Part shown: positions 36,093-43,622 of the stretch, piece after piece
Layout: each line of letters opens with the position of its first letter
How positions within the stretch are numbered: position 1 is the first letter of the stretch
Source of the DNA: JAOUEA01 sp040511595
GTDB lineage: Bacteria > Actinomycetota > UBA4738 > HRBIN12
NCBI GenBank assembly: GCA_040511595.1
Contig: JBEVGU010000082.1
Location: 1-43,622 of the forward strand
Direction of reading: 5' to 3'
DNA: 43,622 nucleotides
The notes under the pieces: generated by a model
The model's database searches: none
Seen by the model: only the letters and a program-made list of their open reading frames with translations
What the model was told of the DNA's origin: nothing
Program-made: the position numbers and the translations under genes

Positions 36093-36476
36093 ATGGCTCA
36101 GACCAAGCTCACGTCCAAGGAGATCGGGGACCTGAAGGGTCGCCTCGAACAGGAACGGGTGGAGCTGCGCGAGCAGCTCAGCACGATCGAAGAAGAGGCG
36201 TTCGCGGCCACCCAATCCGAGCTGTCCGGTGACGTGGGGCTCGACGACGAGTCAGCCGACGCCGGCACGGCCACCTTCGAGCGTGAGAAAGACCTTTCGA
36301 TCGAGAACAACGTGCGCGACCTGTTGGCCAAGATCGACCGGGCGCTCGCGCGCATCGCCGACGGCAGCTACGGCACGTGCGAGCGATGCGGCAAACCGAT
36401 CGAGAAGGCCCGCATCAAGGCGCTTCCCTACGTCGACCTGTGCATCAGGGACGCTCAGGCGCAGTCGCGCCGGTAG
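36093..36476 (+). CDS. DksA/TraR family C4-type zinc finger protein
   Basis: The 127-residue protein has an N-terminal coiled coil (TSKEIGDLKGRLEQERVELREQLSTIEEEAF), an acidic linker, and a DksA/TraR finger near the end. Cys96-x-x-Cys99 is intact (TCERCGKPI), but the second pair reads LC117-I-R-D120, so the fourth ligand is Asp rather than Cys. DksA-family proteins reach RNA polymerase through the secondary channel; whether this short actinobacterial type does so is uncertain. It is followed after four bases by lspA, a common pairing (TraR-lspA-rluD) in actinobacteria. Confidence 0.9.
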   Translation: MAQTKLTSKEIGDLKGRLEQERVELREQLSTIEEEAFAATQSELSGDVGLDDESADAGTATFEREKDLSIENNVRDLLAKIDRALARIADGSYGTCERCGKPIEKARIKALPYVDLCIRDAQAQSRR

Positions 36477-36480
36477 CGTC

Positions 36481-36996
36481 GTGGACCGCGCTCGCCGTCG
36501 CGCGGCGACCTGGCTGTTCACCGCCGCCGCGGTCGTCTATCTCGTGGACCGGCTCAGCAAGGGCTGGGCCGAGGCGACGCTTCCGGGCCACCCGATCGAC
36601 GTGATCCCGGGCGTCGTGACGTTCCGCTTCGCCACGAACCCGGGCGGCGCCTTCAGCCTCGGCCAGGACCTGCCCTGGTTCTTCGTGTTCGCCACGATCT
36701 CGGTATCGGTCGTGATCGTGGCCACCGCCTTCCGGCACACGAAGCCGGTGACCGCGGTGGCGCTCGGGTTGGTGCTGGGCGGCGCGCTCGGGAACCTCAC
36801 GGATCGCGTCGTGCGGGGGCCGGGCTTCTCGGGGCGCGTGGTCGACTTCATCGACCTGCAGGTGTGGCCGGTGTTCAACCTCGCCGACAGCGCGATCGTG
36901 ATCGGAGCCCTCGTGCTCGCGTTCGGGTCGCTCGCCGCCGACCGCAGCGGGCGATCTGCGGCGGCTGAGGGCGAGCCCGCAGCCGATGAGCGCTGA
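36481..36996 (+). CDS. lspA: Lipoprotein signal peptidase LspA
   Basis: LspA (171 residues) is the membrane aspartyl protease that removes signal peptides from diacylated prolipoproteins. Four membrane helices are visible. The catalytic motifs are GGALGNLTDRVVRG (Asp108) and FNLADSAIVIG (Asp136), and FATNPGGAFSLG is the family's NxGAF region. GTG 36481 is taken because it lies four bases after the upstream stop and gives the normal N-terminus (DRARRRAATWLFTAAAVVYLVDRLSK). The C-terminus overlaps the pseudouridine synthase gene by 11 bases. Confidence 0.94.
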   Translation: MDRARRRAATWLFTAAAVVYLVDRLSKGWAEATLPGHPIDVIPGVVTFRFATNPGGAFSLGQDLPWFFVFATISVSVVIVATAFRHTKPVTAVALGLVLGGALGNLTDRVVRGPGFSGRVVDFIDLQVWPVFNLADSAIVIGALVLAFGSLAADRSGRSAAAEGEPAADER

Positions 36997-37885
36997 GACG
37001 GTCGTGGCCACGCCCGGCCGGCTCGACGTCGTGGTCGCCAGGTTGACCGGGGTGCCTCGATCGGAGGCGCAACGCGCGATCGCCGAGGGGCGCGTGCTCG
37101 TCGAAGGCGCCAAGCGACCGAAGTCGTTCCGGTTGGTCGGGGGCGAGCGGGTGCAGGTCGATCTCACGAACAGGGAGTCGCTGGCCCCCGAAGGTCCGGC
37201 GGTGCCTGTCCTCGTCGAGGACGAGCACCTGGCGGTCATCGCGAAGCCCGCCGGCGTGATCACGCATCCGACGGAGCGGCGTCGCACGGGCACCCTCGTG
37301 AATCGCCTGCTCGGCATGGGGATGCCGCTCGCGAGCGCCGGCGGCGAGCTCCGGCCGGGCATCGTGCATCGGCTCGATGCCGGCACGACGGGGCTCATGG
37401 TGGTGGCCAAGACCGACGCGGCGCACAGGTCGCTCGCAGCCAAGATGCGGGCGCACGAGGTGCACCGACGCTACCTGGCGCTGGTCCGGGGCGCGCTCGA
37501 GCACGACGCGTTCTCGATCGACGCGCCGCTCGGCCGCCGCGCCGAGCGGATCGTGGTCGATCGCACCGAAGGACGGGAGGCCGAGACCGGGATCCGGGTG
37601 TGTGAGCGTCTCGGCGCCGCGACCCTGGCCGAGGCGACGCCGCGCACCGGGCGCACCCACCAGATCCGTGTGCACCTCAGCGCGGTCGGCCATCCGATCC
37701 TGGGGGACCGGGCCTACGGCGGCGGGGGGGACGACGCGAAGGCGCTCGGGCTGGAGCGGCCGTTCCTGCACTCGTGGCGCATCGCGTTCGATCATCCACT
37801 CACGGGGGACCGCGTCGAGGCCGAGGAGCCCCTCCCCGAGGACCTGGAACGAGCGCTGCGACATGCCCGCGACGTGCAGCCTTGA
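36986..37885 (+). CDS. RluA/RluD-family pseudouridine synthase
   Basis: The 299-residue protein has an N-terminal S4 RNA-binding domain (RLDVVVARLTGVPRSEAQRAIAEGRVLVEGAKRPKSFRLVGGERV) and a pseudouridine synthase domain. HRLDAGTTGLMVVAKT contains the catalytic Asp131; RTHQIRVHLSAVGHPILGDRAYGG and FLHSWRIAFDHPLTG are RluD-type motifs. The target is probably 23S rRNA, but RluA-family members cannot be separated with certainty by sequence alone. ATG 36986 lies inside the lspA end. The stop TGA is embedded in the -35 (TTGACG) of the dnaE1 promoter. Confidence 0.92.
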   Translation: MSAETVVATPGRLDVVVARLTGVPRSEAQRAIAEGRVLVEGAKRPKSFRLVGGERVQVDLTNRESLAPEGPAVPVLVEDEHLAVIAKPAGVITHPTERRRTGTLVNRLLGMGMPLASAGGELRPGIVHRLDAGTTGLMVVAKTDAAHRSLAAKMRAHEVHRRYLALVRGALEHDAFSIDAPLGRRAERIVVDRTEGREAETGIRVCERLGAATLAEATPRTGRTHQIRVHLSAVGHPILGDRAYGGGGDDAKALGLERPFLHSWRIAFDHPLTGDRVEAEEPLPEDLERALRHARDVQP

Positions 37886-37910
37886 CGACCTCGGGGGCCG
37901 GGCGTAGGTT
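37882..37910 (+). promoter_or_regulatory. dnaE1 promoter
   Basis: TTGACG (37882-37887) and TAGGTT (37905-37910) are exactly 17 bases apart. Transcription should start near 37917, giving a leader of about 84 bases that contains the 17-bp motif and the paired DnaA-box-like sites. Confidence 0.6.
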
Positions 37911-37921
37911 GAGGCTCCGCT

Positions 37922-37938
37922 CGAATCACATCGGTGTA
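37922..37938 (-). repeat. 17-bp motif, dnaE1 copy
   Basis: Read on the reverse strand this is TACACCGATGTGATTCG, identical at all 17 bases to 12987-13003. It lies just after the predicted dnaE1 transcription start, a position suited to a repressor. Confidence 0.55.
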
Positions 37939-37939
37939 G

Positions 37940-37971
37940 TTCTCCACAGCTTCCCGGGGTGCTGTGGATAT
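37940..37971. promoter_or_regulatory. Paired DnaA-box-like sites / hairpin in dnaE1 leader
   Basis: TTCTCCACA (37940-37948) and, on the other strand, ATATCCACA (37971-37963) each differ from the DnaA box TTATCCACA at one base. Facing each other, they also form a hairpin: CCACAGC (37944-37950) with GCTGTGG (37961-37967). It could be a DnaA-responsive site, an RNA structure in the leader, or both. Confidence 0.4.
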
Positions 37972-38000
37972 CCTCCCCGCAAGGAGCCAGCGCGCCGCAG

Positions 38001-41000
38001 ATGACCGACCGCAGAGACAGCTTCGTCCACCTCCACGTCCACTCCGAGTACTCGCTGCTCGACGGGGCGGCGCGCATCGACCCGCCCGCGTCGAACCCGG
38101 GGGCGACGACGATCTTCAGCGAGGCCTCGCGACTCGGCATGCCCGCGATGGCGGTGACCGACCACGGGTCGATGTTCGGCGCCCTGAAGTTCTTCGAGGC
38201 GGCCCGCGCCGCGGGCATCAAGCCAATCATCGGGGTCGAGGCCTACGTCGCCCCCGGCTCGAGGTTCGATCGGAACCCGGGGGAAAGCGAGGAGAAGTAC
38301 TTCCATCTCACCCTCCTCGCCCGCGACGAGGTCGGGTATCGCAACCTGCTCAAGCTCGTCTCGGCCGCATACCTCGAGGGTTTCTACCACCGCCCGCGCA
38401 TGGACAAGCAGCTGATGGCCGAGCATGCCGATGGGCTCACCTGCCTCTCCGGGTGCCTGTCGAGCGAGCTCTCGGTGCAGCTGCTGAACGGTCAGACCGA
38501 ACGCGCCAGGCGCACGGTCGCCGAGTACCGCGACATCTTCGGCGCCGAGCACACGTTCATCGAGGTTCAGGATCACGGCCTCGCCGATCAACACAGGATC
38601 CTGCGCAAGCAGTTCGAGCTCGGCCGGGAGCTCGGGGTGCCGGTCGTCGCCACCAACGACCTGCACTACACGCTGAAGGAAGACGCCAAGCCGCACGACG
38701 TGCTGCTGTGCATCCAGCAACAGAAGGTGCAGACCGACCTGAAGCGTCTCCGGTTCGACGCCGACGAGTTCTTCCTGAAGAGCGCCGAGGAGATGCGACA
38801 CGTCTTCGCCGAACGTCCCGACGTCTGCGACAACACCCTCGCGATCGCCGAGAGTGTCGAGCTCGACCTGGTCTACGGCGACCGTGCACCCGCCGACCAG
38901 CGGTACCACCTGCCTCGCTTCGAGACCCCCGGCGGCATCGATCGCGACACCTACCTGCGGCAGCTCGTCGATGAGGGCGCGGCAGGCCGCTACGGCAGCG
39001 TCGCGCCCGAGATCCGGGAGCGCATCGACCACGAGCTCGGCGTGATCACCAGCATGGGGTTCGGCGGGTACTTCCTGATCGTCTGGGACCTGATCCGGCA
39101 CGCCCGCGAGCAGGGCATACGGGTGGGGCCGGGACGGGGATCGGCCGCCGGGTCGGTGGTGAGCTACGCGCTGCGCATCACCGACCTCGACCCCCTCCGG
39201 TATGGACTGCTGTTCGAACGGTTCCTGAACCCCGAGCGCGTCCAGATGCCCGACATCGACATGGACTTCGACGAGCGCCGCCGCGACGAGGTGATCCGGT
39301 ACGCCACCGAGAAGTATGGGGCCGACCACGTCGCACAGATCGTCACGTTCCAGACGATCAAGGGCAAGCAGGGCATTCGCGACGCGGCCAGGGTGCTCGG
39401 GTTCCCCCCGGTCGTCGGCGATCGCCTCTGCAAGATGTATCCGCCGGCCGTGATGGGGCGCGACTATCCGATCGAGGACGCCCTGCGTCTGTCGCCCGAC
39501 CTCGCGAACGCGTACGAGCGCGAGCCCGAAGCCAAGGAGATCGTCGAGACCGCACGGGCGCTCGAGGGTCTGCGTCGCGAGGATTCGGTGCACGCCGCAG
39601 GTGTCGTGATCGGCGACGCCCCGCTCGTGAACTACCTGCCGCTCAAGCTCTCCAAGGATTCCCGCGACGATTCCAAGAAGGTCGTCACGCAGTTCGACAT
39701 GAACGGTGTCGAGAAGCTCGGCTTGCTGAAGATGGACTTCCTCGGCCTGCGGAACCTGAGCGTCATCGAGGATGCCTTGCGACACCTGCGTGCGCGAGAT
39801 GTCGAGCTCGACATCGACGACGTGCCGCTGGACGACGAGGAGACCTACGCGATGCTCCGGCGCGCGGAGACCACCGGCGTGTTCCAGATGGAATCCCCGG
39901 GCGTGCGCAACCTCATCAAGCTCCTCGAGCCCGATCGGTTCGAGGACATCATGGCCTGCGTTGCGCTGTACCGGCCCGGCCTGCTCTCGATGGGCCAGCA
40001 CACCGAGTACGCCGAGCGCAAGCACAAGCGGAAGCCGGTGACGTACCCCCATCCCGACCTGGAGCCGGTCCTGAAGGACACGTACGGCATCATCGTCTAC
40101 CAGGAGCAGGTCATGCAGGTGGCGGTGCGCATGGCCGGCTACTCGCTCGGCGAGGCCGACACCCTCCGCAAGGTCATGGGCAAGAAGATCCGGGAACAGG
40201 TCGATGCCCAGCGGGGGAAGTTCGTGGCCGGCATGGTGGCCGGCGGACATCCGGAGGCCGCGGGCAAGGACCTCTTCGACCTCATCGCCCCGTTCGCCGA
40301 CTACGGCTTCAACGCCTCGCACGCGTGCGCCTACGGGCTCGTCGCGTATCAGACCGCGTATCTCATGGCCCACCACCGGGTCGAATACATGTCGGCGATC
40401 CTCACCTCGGTGAAGGACGACAAGGACCGCAAGCCCTACTACCTCTACGCCTGCCGTGGCATGGACATCGAGGTGCTCTCGCCAGACGTCAACGAGTCCG
40501 AGACCGACTTCGCCCCGGCGCCCGGCGACGTCCCGGCGATCCGATACGGCTTGTCGGCCGTGCGCAACGTGGGGGAAGGCGCGGTGGCGAAGATCATCGA
40601 GGGTCGGCGGCGGGAAGGGAACTTCACCTCGTTCTCCGACTTCTGCCGCAGGGTCGACCCGTCGGTGCTCACGAAACGGGTCCTCGAGTCGCTGGTCCAG
40701 GCCGGCGCCTTCGATTCGCTCGGGTACACCAGGCAGGGGCTGCTCGAGAGCCAGGACAAGGTGTCGGGGCCCATCCTGGCCGAGCGCAAGGCCGAGGCCG
40801 CGGGACAGTTCAGCCTGTTCGGCGGGGGCGACGAGGGCGACGGGGGTGAGATCGACGAGTCCGTGCTCCGGTCTCAGGAGTTCGACAAGCGCACGCTGTT
40901 GCGGCTCGAGAAGGAGATGCTCGGCCAGTTCGTGACCGACCACCCGCTCTTGGGTGTGCGCGAGCAGCTCGCCGCGAAGTGCTCGCACGAGATCGCCGAC

Positions 41001-41570
41001 CTCGACAGCCTCGGCGACGGCGACCTGGTCACGATCGGGGGCATCGTCGGCGCGGTGGCCCGCAAGTACACGAAGCGGGGGGAGCCCTACGCGCTGTTCC
41101 GGCTGGAAGGGCTCGCCGGAGGTGTCGACGTCGTGGCGTTCCCCAGCGTGTACGAGGCCGTTCCCGGCATGATCGAGACGGACCGCATCGTGCTCGCGAC
41201 CGGCCGCATCGACCTGCGAGGTCGCGAGCTGCAGATCCGTGCCACCGAGGTGCGGGAGCCCGACCTCGGCGAGGCGGCGACCAAGGTCGCGGTGCCCGAC
41301 GCGCTCGTGGTCGACCTTCCGGCGGCTGCGTGCACCCCGTCGGTGCTCGCGAAGCTCAAGGAGCTGCTCGAGGGGCATCCCGGCAGCGCCCCGGTGCGAG
41401 TGCGCTTCCTGTCCTCCACCGGGGTCACGCCGCTCGAGGTGGGAACCCATCGGGTGCACCCGACCGGGCCGTTGCTCGGCGAGCTGCGCTCCCTGCTCGG
41501 TGGCGACGCCGCCCGGGTCGAGCGCGATCCGGGCGAGGCGGCGGACCATGCCGCTGTCCTCGTGCCCTGA
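38001..41570 (+). CDS. dnaE1: Replicative DNA polymerase III alpha subunit DnaE1
   Basis: This C-family polymerase (1189 residues) replicates the chromosome. The PHP domain has the full FVHLHVHSEYSLLDG motif (His10, His12, His14), in which actinobacterial DnaE1 keeps proofreading-type metal residues. The palm shows GPGRGSAAGSVVSY and MPDIDMDFDERRRDEV with Asp418/Asp420. Later are YQEQVM, GKKIREQVDAQ, the helix-hairpin-helix (YGFNASHACAYGL), a QFSLFGGG clamp-binding motif (about 934-938), and a C-terminal OB fold. ATG 38001 has AAGGAG at 37981-37986 and starts the family N-terminus; GTG 37959, in frame, lies inside the hairpin and is less likely. Confidence 0.96.
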   Translation: MTDRRDSFVHLHVHSEYSLLDGAARIDPPASNPGATTIFSEASRLGMPAMAVTDHGSMFGALKFFEAARAAGIKPIIGVEAYVAPGSRFDRNPGESEEKYFHLTLLARDEVGYRNLLKLVSAAYLEGFYHRPRMDKQLMAEHADGLTCLSGCLSSELSVQLLNGQTERARRTVAEYRDIFGAEHTFIEVQDHGLADQHRILRKQFELGRELGVPVVATNDLHYTLKEDAKPHDVLLCIQQQKVQTDLKRLRFDADEFFLKSAEEMRHVFAERPDVCDNTLAIAESVELDLVYGDRAPADQRYHLPRFETPGGIDRDTYLRQLVDEGAAGRYGSVAPEIRERIDHELGVITSMGFGGYFLIVWDLIRHAREQGIRVGPGRGSAAGSVVSYALRITDLDPLRYGLLFERFLNPERVQMPDIDMDFDERRRDEVIRYATEKYGADHVAQIVTFQTIKGKQGIRDAARVLGFPPVVGDRLCKMYPPAVMGRDYPIEDALRLSPDLANAYEREPEAKEIVETARALEGLRREDSVHAAGVVIGDAPLVNYLPLKLSKDSRDDSKKVVTQFDMNGVEKLGLLKMDFLGLRNLSVIEDALRHLRARDVELDIDDVPLDDEETYAMLRRAETTGVFQMESPGVRNLIKLLEPDRFEDIMACVALYRPGLLSMGQHTEYAERKHKRKPVTYPHPDLEPVLKDTYGIIVYQEQVMQVAVRMAGYSLGEADTLRKVMGKKIREQVDAQRGKFVAGMVAGGHPEAAGKDLFDLIAPFADYGFNASHACAYGLVAYQTAYLMAHHRVEYMSAILTSVKDDKDRKPYYLYACRGMDIEVLSPDVNESETDFAPAPGDVPAIRYGLSAVRNVGEGAVAKIIEGRRREGNFTSFSDFCRRVDPSVLTKRVLESLVQAGAFDSLGYTRQGLLESQDKVSGPILAERKAEAAGQFSLFGGGDEGDGGEIDESVLRSQEFDKRTLLRLEKEMLGQFVTDHPLLGVREQLAAKCSHEIADLDSLGDGDLVTIGGIVGAVARKYTKRGEPYALFRLEGLAGGVDVVAFPSVYEAVPGMIETDRIVLATGRIDLRGRELQIRATEVREPDLGEAATKVAVPDALVVDLPAAACTPSVLAKLKELLEGHPGSAPVRVRFLSSTGVTPLEVGTHRVHPTGPLLGELRSLLGGDAARVERDPGEAADHAAVLVP

Positions 41571-41631
41571 GCGACCGAAGCCGACGTGCGGTTCACGTCG
41601 AGGCTGGGTCCGTCGTGGCGGCGGGTGCGGG

Positions 41632-41637
41632 TAGGGT
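41632..41637 (+). promoter_or_regulatory. hisA-like gene -10, probably leaderless
   Basis: TAGGGT ends 7 bases before ATG 41645, with no ribosome-binding site between. The -35 is not recognisable. Confidence 0.35.
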
Positions 41638-41644
41638 TCCCGCG

Positions 41645-42355
41645 ATGAGCTTCCAGGTGATCCCCGCGATCGACGTCGTCGGCGGACGGCTCGCCGTCGT
41701 CACGCCGCAGGGGCCTGCACCAGCCCGTGCCTACGGCGCGGACCCGTTGGCCGCGGCGCGAGCGTACGCCGCGGCCGGGGCGCGGCGGGTGCACGTGGTC
41801 GACCTCGACCTCGCGTACGACGGCGTGGCACGCAACCTCGAGACGGTCCGGGAGATCGCGGGTCTCGGACTGTGGGTGCAGGGCAGCGGCGGCATCCGGA
41901 CGATGTCGCATGCTCGGTCTTTCGTCGACGCCGGGGCCGATCGGGTGGTGCTCGGATCGGGCGCGCTCCGTGACGAGGGGGTGACCCTCGACGTGATCGC
42001 GACATTCGGCGCGCGTGCGGCGATCGGCATCGAGGTCGACGACGGGCGCATCCGCGCCCGCGGCGCGGCGGAGGTCGACCTGCCGCTCGTCGAGACCCTC
42101 GGGTGGCTCGTGGCCGGCGGGGCGAGCACGTTCCTCGTCACCGCCGTCGCTCGGGTGGGAAGCCTGCACGGCCCCGACGTCGCCACGGTCAAGCGGGTCG
42201 TGCGGAGCGGACGCCCCGTGCTCGCCGCCGGTGGTGTCGCGAGCGTCGACGATCTGCGGGTGGTGCGCGACGCGGGGGCGGTCGGCGTGGTGGTGGGCCG
42301 CGCCGCCCTCGAAGGAGGCCTCGACCTCCGCGATGCGCTCGGCGCGTTCGCGTGA
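41645..42355 (+). CDS. HisA/PriA-fold protein with altered active site
   Basis: The 236-residue TIM barrel matches HisA/PriA overall: FQVIPAIDVVGGRLAVV with Asp10 at the first catalytic position, VDLDLAYDG, the phosphate motif QGSGGIRT (79-85), and AAGGVASVDDL. The second conserved Asp region reads IGIEVDDGRI (Glu130), and the usual TDxxxDGT loop reads TAVARVGSL (166-174), losing both its Asp residues. HisA isomerises ProFAR in histidine synthesis; PriA also does the TrpF step. The position before trpC suggests a TrpF-like or PriA-like role, but the changed residues make catalysis uncertain. A leaderless start at ATG 41645 is likely. Confidence 0.75.
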   Translation: MSFQVIPAIDVVGGRLAVVTPQGPAPARAYGADPLAAARAYAAAGARRVHVVDLDLAYDGVARNLETVREIAGLGLWVQGSGGIRTMSHARSFVDAGADRVVLGSGALRDEGVTLDVIATFGARAAIGIEVDDGRIRARGAAEVDLPLVETLGWLVAGGASTFLVTAVARVGSLHGPDVATVKRVVRSGRPVLAAGGVASVDDLRVVRDAGAVGVVVGRAALEGGLDLRDALGAFA

Positions 42356-42401
42356 GGCCCGAGCCCTGGTCGCCTCCGTTCCGACCCCACGATCCATCGG
42401 C

Positions 42402-42409
42402 GCTAGACT
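42402..42409 (+). promoter_or_regulatory. trpC promoter -10, probably leaderless
   Basis: GCTAGACT ends 9 bases before ATG 42419 with no ribosome-binding site between, the same arrangement as at yggT and the DksA/TraR gene. Confidence 0.45.
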
Positions 42410-42418
42410 CCCGCGCCC

Positions 42419-43198
42419 ATGGGCTTCCTCACCGACCTCGTCGCCGACGTCCGGCGCGACCTCGAGCGGCATCCGCTCGACGACGGCGCGCTGTTGGCGC
42501 GTGCGAGGGCACGTCCGCCGGCGCGAAACTTCGTGGGTGCGCTCCGCGGGCAATCGCCCGCGCTCATCGCTGAGGTGAAGCGCGCTTCGCCGAGCGCGGG
42601 GGCGATCGCGGAGGACGCCGACCCCGTGGCGCAGGCCTCGGCCTACGCCGACGCCGGCGCCGCGGCGATCTCGGTGCTGACCGAGGCGCGGTACTTCCAG
42701 GGCTCGCTCGCCGACCTCGCGGCCGTGCGGGTGGCGATCGGCGTGCCGGTGCTGCGGAAGGACTTCCTCGTGCTTCCCTCGCAGGTGATCGAGGCCCGGG
42801 CGCACGGAGCCGACGCCGTGCTGTTGATCACGGCGATCCTCACGGACGACGAGCTCGCCGCGATGCTGGCGACGGCCGGCGATCTGGCGATGGGGGCGCT
42901 GGTCGAGACCCACACCGACCTCGAGCTCGAACGAGCGATCGCGAGCTCCGCCGAGGTGATCGGCGTGAACGCTCGCGATCTCGAATCGCTCGAGGTCGAC
43001 GTCGATCGCGCCCGCGAGCGACTGCGGCGTATCCCATCCGGGCGGATCGCGGTGCTGGAGTCGGGCCTGTCCTCTCGAGCCGACGTCGAGGCTGCCGTCG
43101 AGGCGGGCGCGTCTGCCATCCTGGTGGGGGAGGCCCTGATGCGGGCCGGGGATCCTCGCGCCGCGGTGCGCGAGCTGACGGGAGGAGGCACGGCATGA
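42419..43198 (+). CDS. trpC: Indole-3-glycerol phosphate synthase
   Basis: TrpC (259 residues) closes the indole ring from carboxyphenylamino-deoxyribulose phosphate, the fourth dedicated step of tryptophan synthesis. The TIM-barrel motifs are ALIAEVKRASPSAG with the catalytic Lys, ISVLTEARYFQGSLADL, VLRKDFLVLPSQVIEARAHGADAVLLI, GVNARDLESLEVD, and VLESGLSSRADVEAA near the end. The usual NNRDL reads NARDL here. ATG 42419 gives the standard start and has a GCTAGACT -10 at leaderless distance. The stop overlaps trpB as ATGA. Confidence 0.95.
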   Translation: MGFLTDLVADVRRDLERHPLDDGALLARARARPPARNFVGALRGQSPALIAEVKRASPSAGAIAEDADPVAQASAYADAGAAAISVLTEARYFQGSLADLAAVRVAIGVPVLRKDFLVLPSQVIEARAHGADAVLLITAILTDDELAAMLATAGDLAMGALVETHTDLELERAIASSAEVIGVNARDLESLEVDVDRARERLRRIPSGRIAVLESGLSSRADVEAAVEAGASAILVGEALMRAGDPRAAVRELTGGGTA

Positions 43199-43622
43199 GT
43201 CCGGAAGGTGCGACGGCGACGGCTCGAGCCGGGGGCCTCGTGCCCGACGGACGAGGGCGGTTCGGCGTCTACGGCGGCCGCTATGTGCCGGAGGTCTTGA
43301 TTCCGGCGCTCGACGAGCTCGCCGACGCCTGGGCGACCCTTCGCGAGGACCCGGGGTTCGTGGGAGAGCTCGCGGCGCTGAGCCGCGATTTCGTCGGGCG
43401 CCCCACACCCCTGACGCACGCGGTCGGGCTCTCAGGCGAGCTCGGCTACGACATCTGGCTGAAGCGCGAAGACCTGGCGCACACCGGCGCGCACAAGATC
43501 AACAACGCGCTGGGGCAGGCGCTGGTCGCCACGCGCCTCGGCAAGCGGCGCATCATCGCCGAGACGGGAGCCGGCCAGCACGGGGTGGCGACTGCCACGG
43601 CATGCGCGCTGCTGGGGCTCCC
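43195..43622 (+). CDS. trpB: Tryptophan synthase beta subunit (5' part)
   Basis: The first 142 residues of TrpB are present; the gene runs off the window. TrpB joins indole and serine to make tryptophan using PLP. GRFGVYGGRYVPEVLIPALDELADAW, RPTPLTHAVGLSGELG, IWLKREDLAHTGAHKINNALGQALVA with PLP-binding Lys101, and AETGAGQHGVATATA all match TrpB1. GGAGGAGG lies 5-13 bases before ATG 43195, which overlaps the trpC stop. A trpA gene would be expected beyond the window. Confidence 0.95.
   Translation, partial: MSPEGATATARAGGLVPDGRGRFGVYGGRYVPEVLIPALDELADAWATLREDPGFVGELAALSRDFVGRPTPLTHAVGLSGELGYDIWLKREDLAHTGAHKINNALGQALVATRLGKRRIIAETGAGQHGVATATACALLGL

Noticed and set aside
37959..38000. GTG 37959 as the dnaE1 start
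   Set aside because: It lies within the leader hairpin and lacks a ribosome-binding site; ATG 38001 gives the family N-terminus and has AAGGAG upstream.
37926..41549. 1207-codon reverse reading frame opposite dnaE1
   Set aside because: The forward frame is a complete DnaE1; the reverse product has no recognisable domains.

Overview
The window is GC-rich (about 70% by eye) chromosomal DNA from an actinobacterium, probably an uncultured or deep-branching Actinomycetota lineage. I infer this from the gene set: DivIVA, SepF and YggT beside FtsZ with no FtsA, a dnaE2 mutagenesis polymerase, DUF3040 and DUF6504 proteins, a T-box ahead of ileS, frequent GTG starts, four-base ATGA/GTGA gene overlaps and several apparently leaderless promoters. 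MurE carries the DNPR motif typical of meso-diaminopimelate ligases. I cannot name the species. No rRNA, tRNA, CRISPR, IS element or prophage was seen.

Layout. (1) 1-7.6 kb is a DNA-damage region: a decayed LuxR-type HTH remnant, a DUF6504 gene with a perfect LexA-type palindrome at its promoter, a divergent GH15 glycosidase, then dnaE2-dinB behind a second perfect LexA-type palindrome, and a DUF3040 membrane protein. (2) 7.8-13.5 kb holds a MerR-type regulator, a reverse-strand moxR / DUF58 / transglutaminase operon, and an HNH nuclease gene. (3) 13.6-28.3 kb is a compact dcw cluster: mraZ, an unannotated 53-residue membrane protein, rsmH, ftsL-like, ftsI, murE, murF, mraY, murD, ftsW, murG, murC, murB, ftsQ. 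(4) 28.3-32.5 kb carries ftsZ under its own promoter, then yggS, sepF, yggT, divIVA and a second unannotated small membrane protein with a probable CTG start. (5) 32.4-37.9 kb has ileS on the reverse strand behind a T-box leader, then a DksA/TraR-type protein, lspA and an rluD-type pseudouridine synthase. (6) 37.9-43.6 kb has dnaE1, a HisA-fold protein with altered active-site motifs, trpC and the start of trpB, cut by the window edge.

How the parts fit. The dcw genes make lipid II and the divisome. FtsZ, SepF, YggT and DivIVA supply the actinobacterial ring and polar growth machinery. DnaE2, DinB and DUF6504 are probably one LexA-controlled translesion module. The most interesting regulatory signal is at the mraZ promoter: a near-perfect LexA-type site (13 bases identical to the dnaE2 operator) lies against the -35, and a run of four TGG direct repeats of MraZ-box type covers the promoter, suggesting that DNA damage and MraZ may both control the division cluster. 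Other signals are a 17-bp motif shared exactly between the dnaE1 leader and the moxR/HNH intergenic region, paired DnaA-box-like sites ahead of dnaE1, a dyad inside the ftsZ promoter, and a recurring GCTA-type -10 placed 8-9 bases before start codons.
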